From Citrobacter telavivensis (GTDB taxonomy: Bacteria > Pseudomonadota > Gammaproteobacteria > Enterobacterales > Enterobacteriaceae), in NCBI GenBank assembly GCA_009363175.1, contig CP045205.1, forward strand, positions 4,092,001-4,156,000: a stretch of DNA of 64,000 nt, in the 5' to 3' direction. Below are positions 34,485-42,332 of this stretch, in pieces; position 1 is the first letter of the stretch; each line of letters starts with the position of its first letter. A program made the position numbers and the translations under genes. The notes below the pieces were generated by a model. That model worked only from the letters and a program-made list of their open reading frames with translations. It was not told the origin of the DNA and did no database searches.

Positions 34485-34994
34485 CTATGCTTTTCGTAAA
34501 TCACAGGAGTAAGTTACTGACTCCATAATTTTTCGAATAGTTGCTCGTAATTCCATTCCAGATGCAAAACCTGATGCTGAGTAAGAATCGTCTTCTTTCC
34601 TGTTTGCCGTCGCTTTTGTAAAAATCTCAGCGACTTGATTGAGTGAAGTTTCTGGGTCTTTCTTTCCCGTCACCCCCTCCACAAGTTTTACACATTGATT
34701 AACGGCGGCCAGTGACTCACCGTCAATATCTTTACCACTTGAAATCACCATTGCTGTTACTGTATCTGCACCTAATGCCCAAACGGTACTTACAACGTTA
34801 TCTTCAGTGGTCGCTGTATAACCCTGAACACCGTCAACGATGGCTCCTTTTTTCCAGTCTGTTTTTTTCAAGACTCCCATTTTATCAAATTGTGAAATAA
34901 GTTTTTCATTACCGGTGAGTTCATCTTTATCAAAAAAATAGTAATACCCCCCAACTAAAATAACAGCCAGTATTAATGCATCAGTAAATTTCAT
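34485..34994 (-). CDS. Membrane-anchored phage protein (possible moron)
   Basis: A 169-residue protein with an N-terminal hydrophobic anchor (FTDALILAVILVGGYYYFF) and a soluble, presumably periplasmic domain rich in Thr/Val. Its composition is more AT-rich than neighbouring phage genes and it is bounded by mor and a terminator, which suggests a late acquired cargo gene. No family is recognised; superinfection exclusion is one possibility but unsupported. Confidence 0.7.
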   Translation of the reverse strand: MKFTDALILAVILVGGYYYFFDKDELTGNEKLISQFDKMGVLKKTDWKKGAIVDGVQGYTATTEDNVVSTVWALGADTVTAMVISSGKDIDGESLAAVNQCVKLVEGVTGKKDPETSLNQVAEIFTKATANRKEDDSYSASGFASGMELRATIRKIMESVTYSCDLRKA

Positions 34995-34997
34995 ATT

Positions 34998-35408
34998 TCA
35001 CTCCCAGCCAAATAAATCCAGTTGATGCTTGCGGTGCTCAAGTTTACGCATACGTCTTATGGCTTTATACACCGTTTTATAGGTAACACGGTAGCGCTCA
35101 ACCAGCTCTGTGATGTTTCTGCCGTTGAAATCCCTCCAGATTTTCATATCACGAATCAGTGACTCAAGAGTCTGGCCGCGTGGGAAATAAATCTGCATGC
35201 CTCCTATCTGACAGCTAATCGCGTAAACCAATTCCAGAGAAATACGCGGATCAACCCCATGCTTTGTCAATTCCCCACGCAGTAGCGTATTCAGTTCTGT
35301 CAGCAATGCCGGGAAACGTACAGTCTCCGCCGAGGTATCATCGTCAAGATGTTCCAGAATGCTGTCGTCCTGGATATCACCAAACAGGTCATTCTGTTTT
35401 TCGCTCAT
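34998..35408 (-). CDS. mor: Mor-family middle transcription activator
   Basis: A 136-residue Mor/C-family activator: dimerisation region ELVYAISCQIGGMQIYFPRG and C-terminal HTH (NGRNITELVERYRVTYKTVYKAIRRM). In Mu, Mor activates the middle promoter and its paralogue C the late promoters. Only this one member is seen, so it may do both jobs. It overlaps gemA by 4 bp. Confidence 0.93.
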   Translation of the reverse strand: MSEKQNDLFGDIQDDSILEHLDDDTSAETVRFPALLTELNTLLRGELTKHGVDPRISLELVYAISCQIGGMQIYFPRGQTLESLIRDMKIWRDFNGRNITELVERYRVTYKTVYKAIRRMRKLEHRKHQLDLFGWE

Positions 35409-35932
35409 ATGATTACCTTTCTTACCTTACGGGAATACAGGCTGTTGATGGCGTCATAACCACGATTGTCCTGAAAAGCCAGGTCTCGTGGACTCAGCGC
35501 CTCCGTCATTTCTCTCAGATGCCACTGTTTGAGACTTTCCAGCACCGTCAGAAGATTGTTTCCACGACACCACGCCAGACTGGCTATACCTTTACCTTTG
35601 TTGGTTCTGACAGTCATCTTCGCAACGAACGCATCCAGTCCACTATCACTACCGTCATGGATGAACCCATCAAGATGCATCTGCCTCCAGATGCTGCGGA
35701 CCTTTGCTGTTATATCCGTTTCACGATGACGACGGGCCGGAGAACGGGGGCGGGTGCGTTTGAATCCTTTATCTTCCAGCGTCTTCAGCACATCCTCCAG
35801 TTGCCCGATCCTCAGATCACGACAACTGAGTTTTCCTGTCACTCGCATCAGTACAGAACGATAAGTGTCGTCGTCCAGCTGTAGTTTGCGACGGGCAACA
35901 TGGATTAGTTTTATCAGATTGGCACGGCTCAT
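35405..35932 (-). CDS. gemA: GemA-family regulatory protein (DUF1018, Mu gp16)
   Basis: A 175-residue DUF1018 protein: LIKLIHVARRKLQLDDDTYRSVL, GFKRTRPRSPARRHRETDITAKVRSIW, GLDAFVAKMTVRTN. GemA of Mu modulates host gene expression and DNA topology during lytic growth. It directly precedes mor with overlap, as in Mu. Confidence 0.9.
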   Translation of the reverse strand: MSRANLIKLIHVARRKLQLDDDTYRSVLMRVTGKLSCRDLRIGQLEDVLKTLEDKGFKRTRPRSPARRHRETDITAKVRSIWRQMHLDGFIHDGSDSGLDAFVAKMTVRTNKGKGIASLAWCRGNNLLTVLESLKQWHLREMTEALSPRDLAFQDNRGYDAINSLYSRKVRKVII

Positions 35933-36150
35933 AACCCCCCCTCGTCACCAGCATCAATAAACGTTGTATCCTCGCTGCCCAGCACACCATTTTCTTTTAT
36001 AGCGGTGAGCCTGCAAGCGGCGTCATATCGGTTTAGTGAGTAGAAAAAAGCGGTATTTCTGATGCCGTCGATCTCGAACTCAACAGCAGTGCGATACCAC
36101 CACTGACCCAGCTCAAAAACCTTTTCAGGGAACTTGATCACCATTCTCAT
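35929..36150 (-). CDS. Small early phage protein (unknown)
   Basis: A 73-residue protein (KFPEKVFELGQWWYRTAVEFEIDGIRNTAFFYSLNRYDAACR). It is coupled to gemA by a 4-bp overlap and directly abuts the MazG-like gene. No family is recognised. Confidence 0.65.
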   Translation of the reverse strand: MRMVIKFPEKVFELGQWWYRTAVEFEIDGIRNTAFFYSLNRYDAACRLTAIKENGVLGSEDTTFIDAGDEGGL

Positions 36151-36756
36151 TCACTCCTGTGAATCCGGTAGGTTCGGTGTCCAGCGCCATCCGGATGGTA
36201 TTTCCAGAAGGAGCGTGGCCGTGCGACAGGATTCCGGCGGTGTGAACCCTATGACCTGATCACCATCAGTGACCAGGCGAATCAACATAGCCAGGTTATC
36301 GATGAGTTCACCTTCAACATTCGCCCATGTCTCCCGGCCTTCGACATAATGAATTACGGCTTTGATCACTTCGCCGCTTTCCTCGGCAACTTTATTCAGC
36401 ACATAGTTCGGCTGCGGATACTTACGCATTGCCTTTTCAGCCCGAAAACGCGCTGCGAAAACCAGTGATGCAAAGTAATCATCAGGGCCATCCATCGGTG
36501 ATGCCTGTTTTCGCTTCAGTTCTTCGTTTTCTTCAACCAGGGAGCATGCCGCTTCATGGTCTACTGCGGCGGTGTGCGTAACAACTTTCAGTTCATCCAG
36601 CAGCGCTTCCACAATCTCTGGTGTGAAGCTGCGTTGCGTCTCCTGAACTATTTTGAGGCGGTCAATACAGGTATCAGGGCCAAACTCAGGCATCGCTTTA
36701 CGTCTGGCAATATCATCATGAATCTGTTGGATATTGATGGTGCTATGGTTAGACAT
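36151..36756 (-). CDS. MazG-like nucleotide pyrophosphohydrolase domain protein
   Basis: A 201-residue protein. The C-terminal half has an all-alpha NTP pyrophosphatase signature: EESGEV (EExxE) and, 29 residues on, ELIDN (ExxD) within NKVAEESGEVIKAVIHYVEG...VEGELIDNLAMLIRLV. The N-terminal half is helical. It might cleanse or alter nucleotide pools, or lower (p)ppGpp, during replication. It has no counterpart in Mu. Confidence 0.75.
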   Translation of the reverse strand: MSNHSTINIQQIHDDIARRKAMPEFGPDTCIDRLKIVQETQRSFTPEIVEALLDELKVVTHTAAVDHEAACSLVEENEELKRKQASPMDGPDDYFASLVFAARFRAEKAMRKYPQPNYVLNKVAEESGEVIKAVIHYVEGRETWANVEGELIDNLAMLIRLVTDGDQVIGFTPPESCRTATLLLEIPSGWRWTPNLPDSQE

Positions 36757-36845
36757 TTATTTAAACTCCTTCTTTGGCTGCCTGCGGGTGCACGAAGCCC
36801 CGGCAGGCATGCCGTATTAAAAAGTTGAGATTTAAAGAGAGTTAA
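36757..36845. other. Hairpin-containing gap between gam and MazG-like gene
   Basis: An inverted repeat TGCCTGCGGG...CCCCGGCAGGCA (about 36779-36809) lies in the 89-bp gap. No U-tract follows on the minus strand; it may be an mRNA processing or stabilising hairpin. Confidence 0.4.
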
Positions 36846-37373
36846 TTAATCAGTTACACTTTGTTCAAATGGGATTATTTCGAAATCCTCCACATCTGTT
36901 TTAATTGTTATTCCGGCGATACCTTTTACTTCATCTCGTGCCGCCAGAATTGCCTCCTTATTAATCTCCTCTTTATTGCGAAGAAATTTCCCCAGACTTA
37001 ACTTCTTAAGCATCGCAATAACATCTTCAATCTTGCGAATACTGACGCTGGGCGGACGTGTACGCCAGCGAACTTCACCTGTCGTGAGGTTAGCCGTCTT
37101 GGTCTTGCCGTCTTTCGTCAGCTCAGCGCGGTTTGCTTCACACCATGTCTGGACGCCTTTTTGCAGACGCTCAAGCTCTTTTTTAAGCGCTTCAATACCA
37201 GGTGCAACATCATTCGTCAGCATGGCAATTTTGTCATTCAACTCCGTCTCGCGGCGCAGAATGACACGGGTAATATCGCCAATTTTACGGATGTCGCCAA
37301 TTACGTCCTCTCGGGATTGAGGAACGTTCACAACCGCAACGGATTTTGCGCGAGTCTTTTTAGGTGCTTTCAT
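36846..37373 (-). CDS. gam: Mu Gam-like host nuclease inhibitor
   Basis: A 175-residue Gam protein, which binds double-strand ends like Ku and shields phage DNA from exonucleases. Conserved blocks are IGDITRVILRRETELNDKIAMLTNDVAPGIEALKKELERL, GEVRWRTRPPSVSIR and FLRNKEEINKEAIL. The ATG at 37373 (MKAPKKTRAKSV) gives the family start; a longer frame to 37511 overlaps the preceding gene. Confidence 0.93.
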   Translation of the reverse strand: MKAPKKTRAKSVAVVNVPQSREDVIGDIRKIGDITRVILRRETELNDKIAMLTNDVAPGIEALKKELERLQKGVQTWCEANRAELTKDGKTKTANLTTGEVRWRTRPPSVSIRKIEDVIAMLKKLSLGKFLRNKEEINKEAILAARDEVKGIAGITIKTDVEDFEIIPFEQSVTD

Positions 37374-37380
37374 ATAAACC

Positions 37381-37632
37381 TCAGTGTTTAACAATCTTAC
37401 GGTTATCCAGGTCAACCTTCTTTTTCGCAAACTCAGTGACCTGCTGGATAGCCATTGGAAAAATAGCCGACAGTCCTTCCGCAACCAGATATGAAAATGA
37501 ACCATCATCATCGGCGTTGTTCAGGTGAAAACTAATTGCGAGTTTTCCGGAGTTCTCGTCGATTTTGACAATTTCCCCATCCTTAATTACGGCATCATCC
37601 TCAAGGATGATTGTGATTACTTGTTTTGCCAT
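37381..37632 (-). CDS. Small early phage protein (unknown)
   Basis: An 83-residue acidic protein (VITIILEDDAVIKDGEIVKID; LAISFHLNNADDDGSFSYLVAEGL). It lies between the 84-residue gene and gam in the semi-essential early region, with an upstream GGAGAT ribosome site at about 37637-37642. No family is recognised. Confidence 0.7.
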   Translation of the reverse strand: MAKQVITIILEDDAVIKDGEIVKIDENSGKLAISFHLNNADDDGSFSYLVAEGLSAIFPMAIQQVTEFAKKKVDLDNRKIVKH

Positions 37633-37634
37633 GT

Positions 37635-37889
37635 TTATCTCCAGATAATCCGGCAGCCTTCCAGACTGGCTACCCAGACGGAACGGGTGCCACCGTTGTG
37701 TGTTTCCGATATACGGGATGCACTGCGTACCAGTTCTGACGGCGGGCAGGTAATCTCCAGCAAAGGGCGACGCATGAAAACCCGAACGTCAGTGACACGG
37801 CTACCACGGGAGCGAAGCCAGCTTTGCGCCGCTTCAGCCATGCTGATGTGTTCCGCAATACGTTCAGTAATCATGATGTTATTCCTCAC
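37635..37889 (-). CDS. Small early phage protein (unknown)
   Basis: An 84-residue protein (ERIAEHISMAEAAQSWLRSRGSRVTD; PLLEITCPPSELVRSASRI). The start may be the internal Met at residue 6 (MITERIAEH), which clears most of the 11-bp overlap with MuB. No function is recognised. Confidence 0.65.
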   Translation of the reverse strand: MRNNIMITERIAEHISMAEAAQSWLRSRGSRVTDVRVFMRRPLLEITCPPSELVRSASRISETHNGGTRSVWVASLEGCRIIWR

Positions 37890-38817
37890 TCAGATTGCTG
37901 TGACCCAGCTCTAGCATTGCCGACTGGATGTGCGATGTGCCGATGGTTTCCCCCTTGCCCTGCGCGTAAATTCCGGCCAGCGGAAGTATGTGCGACAAAG
38001 AACGGAGAGCGCCGGGACGACGGGCGATCATCTTCAGCAGCTTCCGTTCCTCCTGTCCTCCGACTTGCCACGCATCACAGAAACTGTCCACGTCACCGGC
38101 AGATACGGTATTGATGACGTATTTTTTTGAGACTCGGGAGAACAGACGCGCGAAGTCAACACTGCGTTGTCCACCAGTCAGACGATCGTAGACTTTATGG
38201 TTTCCGACCAGAGCCAGACCAACACCGCATTCTTCCTGGAGAATACGCAGTTCTTCCACTGCATCCAGACTCAGCCAGTCGGCCTCATCCACGACTATCA
38301 GACCCCGTGTCTCCGGCAAACGCTGGCGCAACAGGCGGGACAACGCACCACGACGATATGGCGCATCAGCAATACCCATTTTCAGCGCCAGTTCGTACAG
38401 CGTTTCCAGTTCGTTACTGCGGGACTTGCTGGCGGTGATATGCCAGACATTATTGCCACTGGCTGCATACTGCCTGATGGCTTTGGTTTTACCCACGCCG
38501 GGGTTTCCATAAACCAGCACGATCGTCCCGGCAAGCTGCGCCCACGTCAGGGTCGCCAGTATTTTTTTGGCCGTTGGTGTTTCAACAAAGTCAGGGGCCA
38601 CGGGTAATGTGGTACTGGCTGTATTATGATTTTCCAGCCATGTTGCCAGACTGGCGGCGACTGCATCATTGTCACCTTTGTATTTCTCATTCAGGAACTG
38701 AGAAACCGTCGCTGTGGATGTACCGATTTCACGTGCAAGAGCTGCACCGGTAATCACTTTATTGTCGATTAATACGCGGATGGAGTTACGCACGTCATTA
38801 TGAGTAAATTGCGCCAT
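37879..38817 (-). CDS. DNA transposition protein B (MuB, AAA+ ATPase)
   Basis: A 312-residue MuB: N-terminal HTH (residues 20-45, GAALAREIGTSTATVSQFLN), AAA+ core with Walker A VYGNPGVGKT (102-111) and Walker B LIVVDEADWL, and a C-terminal helical domain. It forms ATP-dependent filaments on target DNA, delivers targets to MuA and gives target immunity. It follows the transposase gene after 78 bp. Confidence 0.95.
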   Translation of the reverse strand: MAQFTHNDVRNSIRVLIDNKVITGAALAREIGTSTATVSQFLNEKYKGDNDAVAASLATWLENHNTASTTLPVAPDFVETPTAKKILATLTWAQLAGTIVLVYGNPGVGKTKAIRQYAASGNNVWHITASKSRSNELETLYELALKMGIADAPYRRGALSRLLRQRLPETRGLIVVDEADWLSLDAVEELRILQEECGVGLALVGNHKVYDRLTGGQRSVDFARLFSRVSKKYVINTVSAGDVDSFCDAWQVGGQEERKLLKMIARRPGALRSLSHILPLAGIYAQGKGETIGTSHIQSAMLELGHSNLSEE

Positions 38818-38895
38818 GATTTTTTATCCTGTATGTTTAATTTGCTGTTCACGGTTTTTGATTAATTAAAAGGCGACGATTCCAACGTCGCTTTT

Positions 38896-40881
38896 TCATT
38901 TCCGCGACCGTTTCGCCTGATTAACGAATGTCTCAAAAATCACATCATTCTCATTCTGTGTATCCTGTATTTCCTCCACACGCCGGACGGTATTCCCCAT
39001 ATTGAACACGCGCTCCACAACATGGCGTTCTGGTTGTTCCGCATGCTCTGTTTTTGGCAGCAGGTCATTCACTTCAATCGCTGTCATGCGGTTGAGTGCC
39101 TTGGTCGCTTTCTTCGTACTGCGCATCATTTCACGGCGGGCACGGTTATGTTCACGACCAGCCTCGGTGTCGCCAAACGCCACTGCGGCGCGGCATTCCG
39201 CCATGCAGAGGAAACGGCCATCAAGGTCATAACAAGCCACTTCGCTGTGAAGGTTGCGCGGATCAAAACGGACTGTGATTTTGCGGCTGCGATGGCTGAC
39301 AAGCTGCTCGCTCCAGTAGGTATTCTTACGGCCAAACAGGGAGCCGCCGCTTTCCATCGTAAATTCTCCTGTTGGTTTCACGCGAACAGACTCTGCTGGC
39401 AGCATGAACTGACGGATCTGTTCTTCTGTTAAACGGGTGATTACAGACTGGCTGTAACTCTTCTCGAAAGCCTGATCAAATGACAGTTCACCACGGCACA
39501 TTTCCGTTTTGCGCTGAGTCTTCCTGTTAAACATGGCGACACCTTCACTGATAATTTCCATAAAGGTCTCAACATCAACAGCCCTGCTGCCATAGTTCTC
39601 TGGCTTGGAACTGACATTTTCACCGGCAAATGCGCCAGCCAGTGCCGGGTGTTTATCGATGTATTCCCCCAGGCCGCCCACACCGAAGGCTCGTTCAACG
39701 GGTTTGGCCTGGCCCCAGCCTTTACCACCAATAACGCCTGTCCAGTGCAGCTTGATACCCAGCAGTGGGATGATCCCCATCGGGTCATCTTCACGGACTT
39801 TGAAGCGATAGCGGTTAGGAACGCCACCTGACAGCCATTTGTTCGCCGCTGCACGTGTGTTGTCTATCGTTATGTGCTGTGGCTTCCCGTAGGTTTTCAG
39901 TGTATCCATGAGTGACAGACGGATACTGTCGCTGTTTTCTGATACATCAGCCCGCCAGCCAACAATTTTGCGGCTGTGGACGTCCTGCCAGAACCATGTT
40001 TTAGGGCGAATGATTTCACCGTTAAACCAGCGGACAAACACGTTGTGCTGATAGCCGTCACCGTTAATCCATTCCATCGCATGCAACTGTGCGACAGTGC
40101 GCTGTTGTGACGGATGCATCTGCGCCAGTGCGTTTTCACCTTCACGAGTGGCAACGACAATACGCGGGTCAACTTCACGTTCCAGTTTACGGCGCAGGGT
40201 GCGTTCGGCAGGAATGGTCCAGCCATGTGTTTCTGCGGCGATTTCCAGGCGCTCATAACATTTGGAGAAAAATGGCGCTTCATTACGCAGGTAATCCCCC
40301 AGGAGGAACTGCCAGGCATCATCAGAGATTTCAGCAGAACGCCCTGTAACGCGTTTTTCGCGAACCCGGCGATCAAGCAGAACCGGTCCCCAGAGGTCGG
40401 GACTGAAGTCCTTCACTTTGTAGTACAGGTTGCGCAGTGTTCCCTCACTGATTTGCAGTTGCTTTGCTGCAAGGGTAATTGCCTTGCGATTGCCAATGCC
40501 CGACGCCATCAGCTCAGCCACCAGCGCGGCAGCTTTAGTGCGACGTTCTGCATGCAGTCTCTGTTCGCCAGTCGCTTTTTCCCATGCTGACCAGAGACGC
40601 TGACGATTAAGGTCATCGGCAGCAACACGTTCAGGCTCTTGCGGTAAAGTAATGAGTCCGGATGAGGTTTCAATCAGCCCACAGGTAGCCAGCAATTCAG
40701 CACGAACTTCCGGTGGTAAAACTGATATGTGGTATTCAAATGCTTTGGTGCCGGCACGTTTACGGCGTAGCTCGCTGCGACCTGCGACCAAAGCTTCAAG
40801 ACGATTACGGATACCTGGCTCAGTGGTAGGCATCGAGGATAACTCCATACTTTCTTTTACTGTAATCCACAGTTCATTCAT
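38896..40881 (-). CDS. Transposase A (MuA, DDE recombinase)
   Basis: A 661-residue MuA with all domains: N-terminal enhancer-binding wHTH (LWITVKESMELSSMPTT, shared with the repressor), two end-binding HTH domains (about 90-240), the RNase H-like catalytic core with Asp275 (WINGDGYQHNVF), Asp340 (ITIDNTR) and Glu396 (KPVERAFG), then the MuB/ClpX-interacting tail ending QAKRSRK. Spacings match Mu (D269, D336, E392), so it looks catalytically intact. It starts at the base next to the ner stop. Confidence 0.96.
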   Translation of the reverse strand: MNELWITVKESMELSSMPTTEPGIRNRLEALVAGRSELRRKRAGTKAFEYHISVLPPEVRAELLATCGLIETSSGLITLPQEPERVAADDLNRQRLWSAWEKATGEQRLHAERRTKAAALVAELMASGIGNRKAITLAAKQLQISEGTLRNLYYKVKDFSPDLWGPVLLDRRVREKRVTGRSAEISDDAWQFLLGDYLRNEAPFFSKCYERLEIAAETHGWTIPAERTLRRKLEREVDPRIVVATREGENALAQMHPSQQRTVAQLHAMEWINGDGYQHNVFVRWFNGEIIRPKTWFWQDVHSRKIVGWRADVSENSDSIRLSLMDTLKTYGKPQHITIDNTRAAANKWLSGGVPNRYRFKVREDDPMGIIPLLGIKLHWTGVIGGKGWGQAKPVERAFGVGGLGEYIDKHPALAGAFAGENVSSKPENYGSRAVDVETFMEIISEGVAMFNRKTQRKTEMCRGELSFDQAFEKSYSQSVITRLTEEQIRQFMLPAESVRVKPTGEFTMESGGSLFGRKNTYWSEQLVSHRSRKITVRFDPRNLHSEVACYDLDGRFLCMAECRAAVAFGDTEAGREHNRARREMMRSTKKATKALNRMTAIEVNDLLPKTEHAEQPERHVVERVFNMGNTVRRVEEIQDTQNENDVIFETFVNQAKRSRK

Positions 40882-41118
40882 TTACGCCACCGCCTTTTGA
40901 ATCGTACTTTCATAGCGACTCGGCCATATATCACTGGCCTTGAGCCCTAAGAATTCTGCAATTATCTTTTCTCCTTTAGGCCAATGATTGCGGAATACAT
41001 TACGAAGTGTTGATTCCGCTAACCCATTCATTCGAGACAACTGACTAGTCGTCATGCCTCGTTTTCTAATCGCTGCTTTGATGTCTTCTGGGTGCCAGTC
41101 TTGGCTTTTGGTCACCAT
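40882..41118 (-). CDS. ner: Ner-family early regulator
   Basis: A 78-residue Ner/Nlp-type DNA-binding protein: DWHPEDIKAAIRKRGMTTSQLSRMNGLAESTLRNVF carries the HTH. In Mu, Ner represses both the early and the repressor promoters and favours lytic growth. It is the first gene of the leftward early operon, opposite the repressor. Confidence 0.93.
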   Translation of the reverse strand: MVTKSQDWHPEDIKAAIRKRGMTTSQLSRMNGLAESTLRNVFRNHWPKGEKIIAEFLGLKASDIWPSRYESTIQKAVA

Positions 41119-41344
41119 TCTGCGATCCTTAAATGTTTACACACTCCGTTTAACCGGATGGTTAAACGCTACGTGTAACAGAATGGCACACAAAAGAAAG
41201 CGTGTAAAGTAAGTCACTTTCTTTGTGTGTTTGGGTGTGGGAGTGCATTTCATTGTTAATGCGTTGATTTTAAATAAAAAATTCAAAAGAAAACAAATAA
41301 AAAGTTGTTTTCTTTTTTCTTACACAAAAAGAAAGGATGGCGTT
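41119..41344. promoter_or_regulatory. Early/repressor operator-promoter region
   Basis: The region between divergent ner and repressor genes holds a perfect 7-bp-arm palindrome GTTTAAC-CGGATG-GTTAAAC (41148-41167) and a longer inverted repeat CACACAAAAGAAAG / CTTTCTTTGTGTG (41188-41230), plus repeated GTGTAA motifs. These are candidate Ner and repressor operators over the early and lysogenic promoters. AAAGGA at 41332-41337 is the repressor ribosome site. Confidence 0.65.
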
Positions 41345-41797
41345 ATGGCAAAAGAATGGGTGACTGTCCAAGAGTGTATGGGGATTCCAGGGTTTCCTAA
41401 CACCGCTCCTGCTGTACGAAAACGACTGGAAGATTTAGCCTCTGGGATTGAGGGGAGTAAGAGGAAAAAACCTGGTTCAAAAGCATTTGAGTACAGCACA
41501 AAAATACTTCCGAGATATGCGAGAAGTGTTTTTGATAACAGCTTGGAAGTTGATGAGAATGATGCCAGTGATGATATTTATCGTACTGATTTACTTGAGT
41601 TTTGGATAATGATTTTTAAACTATTGACACCTAGACAACAAAAAGAGTGCATCGAACTTTTTAAAAATCGGGGCATTCAAGCATTGCTACCCGCGATCTT
41701 AAATTCAGATGATAACAAAGAGATTTTTGAACAATGTGATTCAGATGGACAGGTTCAGGTCGCGCCAGGGCTGAGCACGCATAATAAAGCCGGCTGA
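41345..41797 (+). CDS. Mu-like repressor c
   Basis: A 150-residue repressor: N-terminal winged HTH (EWVTVQECMGIPGFPNTAPAVRKRLEDL) closely related to the N-terminus of this phage's transposase, including the KPGSKAFEY / RAGTKAFEY block, so both should bind the same operators. The C-terminal part is acidic and helical. ATG 41345 has AAAGGA upstream; the longer frame from 41225 runs through the operators. It is the only rightward phage gene at this end and should hold lysogeny. Confidence 0.9.
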   Translation: MAKEWVTVQECMGIPGFPNTAPAVRKRLEDLASGIEGSKRKKPGSKAFEYSTKILPRYARSVFDNSLEVDENDASDDIYRTDLLEFWIMIFKLLTPRQQKECIELFKNRGIQALLPAILNSDDNKEIFEQCDSDGQVQVAPGLSTHNKAG

Positions 41798-42096
41798 TTG
41801 CGGCGGTGCTCAATTGGCGGGCTTTATCTTCGCACCTCCTGTGGGTATGTTTTAAGCTACTTTTAAATCCCGTTAAATGCTTTAAAATTATCCGCAATGC
41901 GATCCAAATCTATATGACACAAAACTGTTATTACTATCTGATGATCTAATGTTGACGATCTGTCTGATTTTCAACTCATCGAATAGCCCATTGCTGTGCG
42001 AAGCCTCACAACTCAAGACTTCCTCCCGCTTATTCTCATGAATTCCCGGTTGTTTCCGGGTTCTCAGTTTGATCCATACATCACTGTCACTACTCA
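41798..42096. other. Prophage left (c) end with candidate MuA-binding sites
   Basis: No gene here, 299 bp between the repressor and the terminal CA. CGCAATGCGATCCAAATC (41893-41910) and TTTGATCCATACA (42068-42080) share the TGGATC core with the other phage end (10325-10339) on the inverted strand, as expected of transposase end sites. A weak inverted repeat AAAGCCGGC...GGCGGGCTTT (41787-41825) may end the repressor transcript. Confidence 0.55.
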
Positions 42097-42101
42097 CTGG
42101 T
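42097..42101. repeat. 5-bp target site duplication, right copy (CTGGT)
   Basis: The second copy of CTGGT follows the phage terminal CA (42095-42096). It matches 10280-10284 exactly, and the flanking bases differ, so the repeat is exactly five bases. Confidence 0.93.
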
Positions 42102-42326
42102 CATGAAGGCATTGCCAGCGCACTTAGCGAAATTGCGGCGGACCATACTGCGGCGCTCCTGGCCAATCATGGCCCGGTAGTCAGTGGTCGCTCACTTCGT
42201 GAGGCGGTTTTTAATGCCGAAGAGCTGGAAGACAGCGCCCGCATCTGGCTGACCTTAAAACCCCTCGGTTACGTGCCGCTCACGGCGGAAGCGGTGGCTG
42301 AACTCGAACAATCCCAGCGAGCATGA
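42102..42326 (+). pseudogene. otnC: otnC 3' part, split by prophage
   Basis: The C-terminal 74 residues of the class II aldolase-fold OtnC, starting HEGIASALSEIAADH, with the third zinc histidine in LLANHGPVVSG and the helical tail EELEDSARIWLTLKPLG. It continues the frame of 9865-10284 once the prophage and one CTGGT are removed. Its open frame runs back into phage DNA but has no plausible start. Confidence 0.93.
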
Positions 42327-42332
42327 GGTGAA

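Larger units (their letters stand above)
10285..42096 (-). mobile_element. Mu-like transposable prophage (31,812 bp)
   Basis: The element begins TG and ends CA, is flanked by an exact 5-bp duplication, and encodes the Mu gene order read on the minus strand: c (divergent), ner, A, B, small early genes, gam, gemA, mor, lysis genes, terminase, portal, F, protease, head, tail sheath/tube/tape, baseplate, fibre S/U and invertase. Differences from Mu: GH108 instead of GH24 lysin, gpG displaced to after gp36, a very short fibre, no recognisable com/mom, only one Mor/C-type activator, and a smaller genome. The invertase is broken; otherwise the element looks intact. Confidence 0.96.

Noticed and set aside
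41225..41344. Longer repressor start (extra 40 residues)
   Set aside because: It would read through the operator region; the ATG at 41345 has a good ribosome site and matches the family N-terminus.
41888..42097. 69-codon minus-strand frame at the prophage left end
   Set aside because: It starts at the phage terminus, overlaps the expected transposase-binding sites and has no recognisable content.
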